A DNA stretch of 64,000 nt from Didymella arachidicola (lineage: Eukaryota > Ascomycota > Dothideomycetes > Pleosporales > Didymellaceae), in the NCBI GenBank assembly GCA_016630955.3, contig CM049996.1, positions 1,488,001 to 1,552,000 of the forward strand. Direction: 5' to 3'. The stretch's first letter is position 1. The number at the start of each line of letters is the position of its first letter. A program made the position numbers and the translations under genes. Positions 55,731-64,000 of the stretch are shown here, piece after piece. The notes under the pieces are model-generated. The model was not told the origin of the DNA. It saw only the letters and a list, made by a program, of their open reading frames with translations, and ran no database searches.

Positions 55731-56161
55731 GGTTGAAATTGTTGAGCGTGGAATGCACTCGGTCTAGAATATGCGAAGAAAGGTTGCGGTTGTAGGAACA
55801 ACTGCTCGAGAAAAAAAGGACGCTCTAGTACGCGAGGCAGTAAGTGGTAGAATTGGACTGTTAGCAGATCACGGAATGGACGGCATTGCTGTATAGAAAG
55901 AGCGAATCTGGTGAGATGCTACGTAGACCAAGCACAGAAAGTTGAGGCGCAGGGCTGACGCAGTGTCAGCCTGTCAGGGACCTCGGAAGGGATAGCGTGC
56001 TGCCCTTACCTGTTTGGGGGCGCTACTTGGCTCGCTTGCCGTGGATCCGCGTTTCTTCTCTTTCCCTCGACAACGCAGCCTCTTTGACCACGCAAATCGG
56101 AGCTGGTCTCTCCTCGACGACTCCCCGCTACACCGCCACTTTGGCCAGCACCGGCATAGAT
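55731..56161. other. Divergent promoter region
   Basis: Between RER2 and the CPF-motif gene. A frame open from 55997 leads into the next gene with an in-frame Met, but that 55-residue extension is not judged coding. Confidence 0.4.
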
Positions 56162-57922
56162 ATGGGTGATGAGGCGAATAAAAATGTTGCGCAGCTAGCT
56201 GACCAGCTTGCCGAGGGGTTCACGGCGTTAACCGGAGAGTACCAGGCGCTCTTCGACCAGCAGAAGCAGTTGGAGAGCAAGTTGTCCTGGGCCAAACAGC
56301 AGGTAAGCAACAAAGAGTTTCTCCTTATGTACCGGACCTCTCCTATGATGATACACTTAGCTCTAGACCTGCAGCCTCATGGCTTTGACAGACTAACCAC
56401 ATGTTATCCTGATTCTTCTTTTATCAGACCACTTCTCACGCCACCTGACTTCGGTCCAAAAGCTTACAAGCAACAGTATCTTGACCTTCTAAAGCGCTTC
56501 ACGCCGAGCACACTGTCGCAGGATCATATTGCGTTCCTACAGGACCTCGAGCGCGTCGCCGAAGAACAGCCCCGGGCACGGCTGAACGTGGTGGATCTGT
56601 TGGCTCAGGGTGACGATATGGAGCGAAAGAGTCGGGCTGTAGTTATTAGACAGGCTGAGGTCGCTGCGGCTGCCCTGCGTGCTCCTACCGAGGATGCTGG
56701 TGTCAGAATCTGGAGCGGCCCTCAAGCGGACCCACAAACAATATCATCGAATACCCAAACGAGCAGTGTATCATCGCCCATGGAGAAAGACTTTACCGCG
56801 CCTGGCACGCCCAGCAAGCTTGGGTGTCCGTTTGCTGCAGGAGCAGGAAGAGGTAGTTCACTTGTTACCCCGCGCAGCTCCACTTCGAGGATGAGCTCGC
56901 AGGGCCGACGATCGAAGCGTCCATCATTCTGCGACCCTATCCGCGCTGAAGTTTGCGGTAACATGCCGGCTGCGTCCTCGCCCTCTGTCTCCGTTCAAGG
57001 TTCTGCTGCCGTATGTCCCATCCGATTCCTTGACCAGCACGAGCCTGAGGAGGTTGCGAAGTATTTCGAGAAGCACAAGCACGAGCTGCCACGGAGTCAC
57101 GAAGTGTGCATCACTCGCTTCCAGAGCAACCAAGAGAGTATTGAGCAGCTAGACCGCAAGTATGGCAATCTGGTCAACATGATTCAAGGGTTGGGCCAGA
57201 AGCACCAGGCTTGGCTGCCAGAAGAGCCAGATGACGCAATCGAGGAAGAACCGCAACGCGATGCCGACTCCGACTCGAAAGCGGATGCGAAGGTTACGAA
57301 GTGGGCAAGGGCTGTCTCGGACAGCTTACAGGGCGTGGCATCGCCGCCAGAGGACATATCGCCAGAGCCAACAGAAGACGAGGACAGAACTAGTCACTTC
57401 GACCGCCCCCTCAAGGACGTGCGCCTGGGCGAATCACCAAGTCGTCCATGGGGCATCAATGTTCCAGCCAAGTACACAAACGCTGAGAGCTCATCATCAG
57501 TCGGCTCCGCTGCAACGGCTTCACCACCGATTCCCCTCAAAACAGACCGCGAGATTGGCCAGACACCTCAGAAACCTGCCGGCAAATGTCCATTCGATCA
57601 TGAAGCGCTCGCGCGAATGAAGGCCGGAGGGCTGCCACAAGCGGTCTCTACAATGCCCACAATACCAACACTGCCTACCGCAGCTACTGCTCCCACGCAA
57701 CCAGGACCTAGTACCTACCGCTCGCCGAGCCCGAAGCCCGAGCCTACGGTCAAGCCCGAGACGGCGCCACAACCTCCACCATCGCCATCCAAGGAGCAAG
57801 ATGCGCCTAGAATGATACCTCAGATGGTTTTCAACGGGCCTGTTTTCCTTGGGTATCCACCAGAGCAGCTGGCGATGATACTGCAGAACAGCAACCTGGG
57901 TGCTGCTTTTCGTGGAACTTGA
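56162..57922 (+). CDS. Conserved fungal protein of unknown function with CPF/CPI motifs (528 aa)
   Basis: Two exons, 56162..56302 and 56477..57922. Exon 1 gives a helical start (MGDEANKNVAQLADQLAEGF ... SKLSWAKQQ) that joins naturally to YLDLLKRFTPSTLSQDHIAF. The 174-nt intron has a GTAAGC donor, a CTGAC branch site and CAG acceptor, but it is a multiple of three and free of stops, so an unspliced 586-aa form would also be open. Later parts are largely disordered with scattered cysteine motifs: LGCPFAAGAG, AVCPIRFLDQHEPEEVAKYF (about residue 280), GKCPFDHEAL (~420). YGNLVNMIQGLGQKHQ is a conserved helical block. The C-terminus is Pro-rich, ending in MVFNGPVFLGYPPEQL. Role unknown. Confidence 0.75.
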   Translation: MGDEANKNVAQLADQLAEGFTALTGEYQALFDQQKQLESKLSWAKQQVSNKEFLLMYRTSPMMIHLALDLQPHGFDRLTTCYPDSSFIRPLLTPPDFGPKAYKQQYLDLLKRFTPSTLSQDHIAFLQDLERVAEEQPRARLNVVDLLAQGDDMERKSRAVVIRQAEVAAAALRAPTEDAGVRIWSGPQADPQTISSNTQTSSVSSPMEKDFTAPGTPSKLGCPFAAGAGRGSSLVTPRSSTSRMSSQGRRSKRPSFCDPIRAEVCGNMPAASSPSVSVQGSAAVCPIRFLDQHEPEEVAKYFEKHKHELPRSHEVCITRFQSNQESIEQLDRKYGNLVNMIQGLGQKHQAWLPEEPDDAIEEEPQRDADSDSKADAKVTKWARAVSDSLQGVASPPEDISPEPTEDEDRTSHFDRPLKDVRLGESPSRPWGINVPAKYTNAESSSSVGSAATASPPIPLKTDREIGQTPQKPAGKCPFDHEALARMKAGGLPQAVSTMPTIPTLPTAATAPTQPGPSTYRSPSPKPEPTVKPETAPQPPPSPSKEQDAPRMIPQMVFNGPVFLGYPPEQLAMILQNSNLGAAFRGT

Positions 57923-58164
57923 GAGAAATTGAGATGATCCTTGCAATTTTTTTTTTGGTGTTTCGTCTACTGCATCAAGCGTTCTGTATACCTGAACTCC
58001 TTCTTTGTCACTAGCATGCCTGTCTTTCATCGCCAGCGTGGAGTTCTGGAGTTCTGGTGTTGTTCAGTTTCGTAGTCTCACTTTCCACGTGAGGAGAATA
58101 TGGTAGATTGCTCATCATCGAGTCGAGTCAATCAATTATTCGTCAACCATCACCCACCGCTTCA

Positions 58165-58863
58165 TCATTTCTTCTGCAGATCAGCCATCCACGTCCGCAC
58201 CCCCTTTGCGCTATCATGCACCGCTCGGAACACTGTACGTTTGTAAGCATCCACTCCGATGGCAACAGATCTAACGCAAGGGTACTCACGCTGCCGCTCA
58301 TTCTCATCCAGCCCACGCATAAACTCTGCGCCGTCGCCCAGCGCGCCGCGCGGGTTGTGCGCTTGGTCTGCGATTACGGCGGCGCGCGCCTTGTATGTCT
58401 GCCGCCGTCAGCTTTTTCTTCTCTCGCCAGCAAACATGGCACGCGTACATCGGAAAGCACCTCAACCATCTCCTCCTCATCAAACAACTCCAGTATCCTT
58501 GCCCCGAGGTTATAAAAATGCGGTGCTAACGCCCTCAAATCAACGGTCCTCGGATCCGCCTTCAGCGCGTTCAATACGCGTTGGGACAGCGCGGCGGGCG
58601 GGTCAAGCGTCACGAGGGATTGCGTGTTGAGGCTCTGGCTGTGATGGTTAGGGTGTTGGAAGGTGAGGGTGTTGTGTGTGTGGTTTTGGGTACCTCAGAG
58701 CGAGCATTTCTCCGAGCCAGAGGGGGAGCTCGATTTTCGAGCCGGATTTCATGGGGCCCCTCATGTTGCCTTCGAGGTAGCCCAGCCCGGGCACAGTGAG
58801 CTCGAATGTGCAGGGGACTTTTTGGGCGTCGGTGAGGATGGCGTCGACGTCGTAGTAGGACAT
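58165..58863 (-). CDS. PSF3: GINS complex subunit Psf3
   Basis: Part of the GINS tetramer (Sld5-Psf1-Psf2-Psf3) that, with Cdc45 and Mcm2-7, forms the replicative CMG helicase. Four exons on the reverse strand, 58863..58694, 58638..58449, 58398..58290 and 58232..58165; introns 55, 50 and 57 nt; 178 aa, the usual length. Recognisable segments: MSYYDVDAILTDAQKVPC, GYLEGNMRGPMKSGSKIELP and LPLWLGEMLAL (small beta-domain, residues 1-60), then the helical A domain with LAPHFYNLGARILELFDEEE and ADQAHNPRGALGDGAEFMRG. All splice phases agree with homologous segments. Nuclear. Confidence 0.93.
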
Positions 58864-60080
58864 GGTGGCCGTCTACCGCGTGGTGTCAGTGACGGGGGTT
58901 CTGTTGCTGGTGCAAGCTTGATGTGCATTTGTGTGTGGTGTAGAATCGTGATTGATATGGTTCAGTGGCAGCTAAAAGGAAAGCACGAGGGAGTAGAAGG
59001 CAAGAGCAGCAATAAATCAAAAATGTTATTTCGCGAACATATCAATTTGCTGTTCCATGCAGCCGAGTCGTCTCCAAGTTCGTTCTGTATGTGTACCGTG
59101 AGGCTGTTGAACCATGGTACTGAGACAAGCATGTCGCGTGTCGTGCAACCAGACGCGTGCGGGACGAATATGCACACGAACCATTTGGTGGAAATGAGAT
59201 TCGAGAATGAGACGTGACGAGAGCGGAGTGCAGGACGAAACGAATGGGGAAATCAAGAGAAGGCGAGAGAAGGACTGCTTACCGTTGTTGCCCCCTGGCT
59301 ACGTTGCCCTAAGCTGTCACGGTGTGTTGCGCGTCTGCGAGTGCCTGGAGCCGGACTAGGTACTAAAAGCGCAGTCGCCGCCTGTGGTGAGGTCACTGAT
59401 CACTTTGTCCCTGGAGTCCCGCCCAACGCGCTGTCCACGGCTCTTGCTCTGGTGTCCTGGATGCTTGCTAGCTGGATTGTTTGCTACCGCTCCACTGCTG
59501 GTCCCTCGTCGTGTTGCTTTGGTTGTTCGCGCGCGTCCCGACTAGCCGCTGCGGGCGAAGTTTCACCGCCTTCGCTGCCATAGCTCCAGTGAACCCCCCC
59601 GGTCAGCATCACGAAGCGAGCCGCAGCTCGGGATTGCAGCAACGAGCGGCTACTCACATGAACTGCGCGAGGGAATACCCCGGGGTGATATTCTCATACA
59701 AGTAGCCCATACTCTCTTTCTTTACGTGGAAGCGTTCTGGCAACCTTGGCCACAGAAGCACACGGTACGTCATGCACAGTTCCCGCCGGTGATGGTCTGG
59801 TGTCGTGTGGATACTCGATTACGCTCGGCGTGGTTCGCCTGCAGCTCGCTGAGCCTCATCGTTGACAGTGGCTGCAGCACACGAGCTTTCACTTTGCCCG
59901 CCGCTGCACACACGCACACAGACATTGATCGCCGCCGCCGCTGGTTGAATACAGCCGCCGCCGCGCTCCACTCGCTCTCCAGCGCCTTGCTCGACGCCCT
60001 CGTCCACCGGCCACCACCCCACACTCCCCCACTCCTCTGCCAGACGCTCCCGCCAGACGCTCCCCCCAGACACGCCCGCC
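58864..60080. other. Divergent promoter region, PSF3 / BLM10
   Basis: 1.2 kb without a supported gene. Forward and reverse frames up to 184 aa are unconvincing. The right third (59.5-60.08 kb) is GC-rich and includes a TG/CA-rich stretch near 59.91 kb. Confidence 0.45.
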
Positions 60081-63000
60081 ATGGCTGAGCGGATATCGCA
60101 TCTCACGGGCGCCCTCGACGCCGGCACGGGCGCAGACAACTCGGGCGCGACCTCTCCCGGCGGCGACTGGCGCGGCAGCAATGGACTGGTCAATGGCGAC
60201 GACAGCAGAAGCCGCCCGCGCACATTCCCCTACTTCGACTACCTGCCATACCCGACCGAGGACCCCAGCGAGCGCCTCGAGAGCCTCAACACATGTCTGA
60301 AGCACCTCTACATCGCCGTCTCGGCGGGCGACTTCGCCCCCGGCGCGGTGCACTGGACGCGCGAGATCCGAGGCTGGCTGTCGCTCAAGTTCGATCTTCC
60401 GCGCAGCACCCGCGTGAAGCTCGTGAACCTGTACTATGAGCTCGCCCTCGCGCCAGGGCTGGACTACCTGGTCGCCGAGCGCTTTGCCTCCATGTTCATG
60501 GTGCTGACCAAGTGAGTGCCCTGCAGCCTGGCCGTGCAGCCCCCAACTCGACTGACCCAAGACAGGCGAAAGCACTACCTGCGCCCCGGCAAAGACCTCA
60601 CCCTCGACTGGCGGCCGCTGTACCGCGAGCTGAAGCTCTTCGTCCTGCCCTCCGAGTCTGGCGGCTCGCACCCGCCCAACGTCAAGCGCAACATTCGAAC
60701 ACTGACAAAGATGTGCACCTTTGCACAGCTGTACTTTGACCCCAACGAGATCCCGGCCGTGTTCGAGGAGCTGCTGCCATTCTTCAGCACCTCCTTCAGC
60801 GAGAGTCCCTTCGTCGTGGTTGGCCTGCTGAACTTGCTGCTGCCAACGAACGCAGCGCCAGAGGACAAGCCAAACCTTCTGCCGCAGGAGTATTTGCCGA
60901 CATTTTTCCACTGCTGGTCGCTAGTCAACCGATCGCGGCTGTTTGACGCGCACTTCATAGACACAATATCGCGACTGGCAAGGGACAACCTCACAGCGCC
61001 ACACATTCCATTCTCGCAGTATGGCATGTTCACGGGCGAGCAGAACTCGCACATCTTCACGGCGATCCTACGTCTGCTTGAGATTCCCGTGGGACAGGCA
61101 ACATCGCCGTACAGCTCTGCAGTCGATCTCGGGGCTGGGCTGGCCATCATGCTGGATAGGGACCAGCGGAAGCATCCTTCGACGCACCACATTGCTCGTT
61201 TCATCGGCATGTCTCTGTCGCCTGCATGTGCAGATCACCCAGATTCCGTACTCAGTAAGCTAGAGGGCTTGATCCAGGCAGTCGAGACGTTCTTCCACCC
61301 CTCGAATTCCGGCAGCTGGACGAGGCCGCTCGCGCAGTTGGTGTACTACCTAGCCGACTTCTTCGTACTGCGCTGGAACCGAGAGCACAGTGGCGAGATG
61401 GACGTGCCCAAGGAGCGCCAGTTGAATAATGCTATCAAGAGGCGTTTCGTGCTCTGTCTGCGAGAAGTCACGTTTATGGGCATTTTTAGTAAGAGCGACA
61501 AGGCCGTTCAGTATGCACTGTCTACGCTTCAGAGCTTAGCCTACTTGGAGCCGAACCTCATCCTCCCAGGTGCGCTGCAGCGCATCTATCCCGCCATGCA
61601 GGGTCTCGTAGAGGTACATCGCACAATCTCGTCGATCCGCGCGTTGCACATGCTCTCCAAGATCATGGCAAAGACCAAGGGCTGGAGGTGTCATGTCACA
61701 ACCGTCCTCGGCCTCGCACTACCTGGTATCGACGCCAATGACCTTGAGAAGACACTACATACGCTGCAATACGTGCAAGGCGTGTGTTATCTGGTACCGT
61801 TCCACGATCTGACAAAGGCTAAGAAAGCTGCGATCACATCTGGGGACGGGACAGAAACACCACGAGAGGATATGGGCGGCGATACAAGGCTTGCCATGCA
61901 GTGGGTCACGCAACAAGTCGAGCGATTAGAGAGCGCCAACGGTAACATCGAAATCAACTACAACGAAGAGCTCAGTGACGAAGATGAGGAGATGATCTTG
62001 CGGTCCTCCACAACCGGCCTCAACGAGTTCCTCATCTCGTTCCTCGGCAGGGTCTTCACATTGTTGGAGAACTTGCCAGATGCGTCGAGAGTCCGTAGTG
62101 GGTCTCCCGAAGAATATGTGGTCAATCATCTCCCAGCTGCGTTCACGCCATTGCTTGCTGCGCTCTCACCAGAGCTTTACGATGTCGCCCTAGACAAGAT
62201 CGCCAATTTCATCTCGAACCATGTCATCCATCAAGCGCGAGACGCGATTGCGTTCATTTGCAACAGTCTTGTCAAGATCAATCCTGAGAAGGCACTGAAG
62301 CGCCTGTTGCCCCATCTCTTTGCTGGAATCCGTACTGAGATCGAGGACATTGGCGCCGGCTCGACACGTACAACAGGCGCTGAAGTCCTTCCTCGCGACC
62401 GTGCCTTGGTGTGGAATCTCAGCATCTTGAGCATGTGCGTCGTTCATGTCGGCGATGCCGTGCTGGAGTGGAAGGATGATCTCTTCGAGATTGCCGAGTA
62501 CATGCAACAGAAGTGTCGTGGCACACCGACTGTGCATGTTTCGAACTTCATCCATCATCTCCTTCTTAACCTCACATGCACATACACCGTCGACTATGAC
62601 ATCTACGAGCAGGACGAGCTTGCTCAAGGAATTACTGCCCAGTCATGGGGAAGGCAAGTTGACGTGAAGAAGCTCAATGTGAAGTGGCACACGCCCAAGC
62701 CTGAAGAGGTGGAGTTTGCGGTTCGATTGTTCGAGACGCATGCCAGCAACTCGATGAATGCTCTCGTTGCACTCACATCCGTAGACTCACCTATACAACG
62801 GGAGGGCACTGGCAAAGACTGGTCGGACGAAGTGTCGAGGAATCTTGTTCTTCTAAGATTGATCATCTCTGGTATCTCAGTACTCTTTGATGTGCGACAC
62901 GACCAAGTCAGCGGCAGCACTGATGCTGCATCCGAGAATGGGTCAGACCCTGACGCCATGGACACGGAGGGCATTGACGACGACGCTGGTCTGGGTGAAG

Positions 63001-64000
63001 CTGAAGATGAAGAGGTTAAGCCTACATTCCAGTATGAGGCTGGCTACCCCTTGTCTCGCGACGACAAAGACTATAAACTTATCCACGACCTACGCCACCG
63101 CGTTGGTGAGATCCTTCACAACGTCCACCGCTTCTTGATCGAGAAGCAGCCAGACGATGTCCCCTGTTTTAACGCTCTCTACAACGCATACCGATCGTGG
63201 TTCATTGACGTCGGTATCGAGCGCTCAGCACACGTCCTTGACCGTATATCGAGGCTCCTCGACAACGATGAGCAGCCTTTCAGATTCAGTGGCCTACGAA
63301 AGCAGTACCCTCGACCATTGCTCGTTAGACGCGCCAATGTGTACCACCTGCAACGTCTTCGACACAACGCGAATCCTCGGCCCAAGACCGACCTCGACAA
63401 GCAGCTCCTGCTCGACCTCGCAGAATCCAGCATATCGCTGTATACCGAGATTCGTCGTACAGCACAGACTGCAAACGAATCCGCCGTCAAGTGCGTGCTG
63501 GGCGCTCGACCGCTTGTCATTCCAACACTTCTCGATGCGTTCGTGAAGGCTGTTGCAGAGCATGACTATCCCCGCATTAAGGGTGCCATGTTTGCGCTGC
63601 TTTTTGGTAGCTTAGCAAAGACCATCAGTAGGGATTGGAGGTTTACGCCTAAGCTGATCAAAGCCTTCATCGAGGTCACCGGTGCTGATAAGCCATCTGT
63701 GCAGAAGCTCGCCACAAACGCGACTTTCCAAGTTATGGATATGGGTAAGGCCATGGAGCGCATGGTCATTCTCGACAAAGATGTTGTCCAGGCCATCGCG
63801 TATGCTATCGATTCCGCCGAGGACGATGTTGTCCAGCAGAAGGTCACAAGGCGACGCGAGTACATCAAGCAGAAGCGTGCTCGCATTGAAGGCAAGAAGG
63901 CAGATCTGTCGAAAGAGCTTGTCCAGATCGCCAAGACTGAGCATTGGAAGAAGGTTAGTCGCACTGCTGCCATCATTGTCAATCTTGGAATGCGCTACGA
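60081..64000 (+). CDS. BLM10: Proteasome activator Blm10 (PA200), 3' truncated by window edge
   Basis: HEAT-repeat protein that caps the 20S proteasome and opens its gate; active in proteasome assembly and nuclear proteolysis. Exon 1 60081..60511, a 54-nt intron, then an exon open from 60566 to the window end; about 1,288 residues visible of an expected ~1,800-2,000. Family segments: RTFPYFDYLPYPTEDPSERL (about residues 46-65), HYLRPGKDLTLDWRPLYREL, FGSLAKTISRDWRFTPKLIK. A Glu/Asp-rich loop lies near residues 935-975. The frame was spot-checked at several points and keeps phase. A GTTAGT donor-like string near 63954 could start another intron, but reading through also gives sensible sequence. 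Confidence 0.93.

Noticed and set aside
55997..56161. Upstream in-frame Met giving a 55-residue N-terminal extension of the CPF-motif protein
   Set aside because: Composition is promoter-like; the later Met begins a regular helix and needs no extra assumptions.
59889..60911. 340-aa reverse ORF
   Set aside because: Antisense shadow of the GC-rich BLM10 start; composition biased, with no recognisable domain.
1..64000. Secondary-metabolite or pathway gene cluster
   Set aside because: No polyketide or peptide synthetase, no tailoring cluster; neighbouring genes belong to unrelated core functions.

Overview
The window is nuclear DNA from a filamentous ascomycete. The genes have short canonical introns (mostly 47-60 nt, GT..AG, with CTGAC/CTAAC/TACTGAC-type branch sites), and there is a mix of conserved Pezizomycotina housekeeping genes, small fungus-specific families (Bys1, DUF3429, DUF3128, F-box-like orphans) and a Fot1/pogo-type DNA transposon. 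Gene style and content suggest a Dothideomycete, possibly Pleosporales; this is an inference from gene content, not a phylogeny.

Layout. 0-19 kb is dense core sequence: a sulfite/TDT exporter (cut by the left edge), an F-box-like protein, a secreted Bys1 protein, mitochondrial-type acetyl-CoA acetyltransferase, ribosomal protein eL15, histidinol-phosphate aminotransferase, bleomycin hydrolase, an intron-containing tRNA-Trp, a four-pass membrane protein, a secreted SurE-type phosphatase, and a decayed tandem-CCCH zinc-finger gene. 19.2-28.9 kb is one giant gene, VPS13. 29.5-39.2 kb carries a twin-CX9C DUF3128 protein, cytosolic HSP70 (SSA type), a 2.6 kb stretch without genes, a mitochondrial DUF3429 protein and glycerol kinase. 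39.2-47.6 kb is an accessory island: two damaged gene relics, a 179-bp perfect (GAAC)n microsatellite, an apparently intact 2,131-bp Fot1/pogo-like transposon with perfect 43-bp terminal inverted repeats and TA target duplication, and further relics. 47.6-50.3 kb is a formin-like GBD/FH3 protein. 50.3-54.5 kb is a second accessory patch with a small double zinc-finger ORF, an internally deleted duplicate of an F-box-like gene, and the intact F-box-like gene. 54.5-64 kb returns to core genes: cis-prenyltransferase (RER2), an uncharacterised CPF-motif protein, GINS subunit PSF3, and the N-terminal two thirds of proteasome activator BLM10.

Most genes are independent housekeeping functions, not a pathway cluster. 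The genome biology is the more striking part: core genes alternate with islands in which genes are damaged by nonsense codons, lost splice donors and frameshifts, while the one transposon present looks undamaged. All exon coordinates were read by eye from splice signals and family knowledge; no search or alignment program was run, and no gene cluster or new defence system was found.
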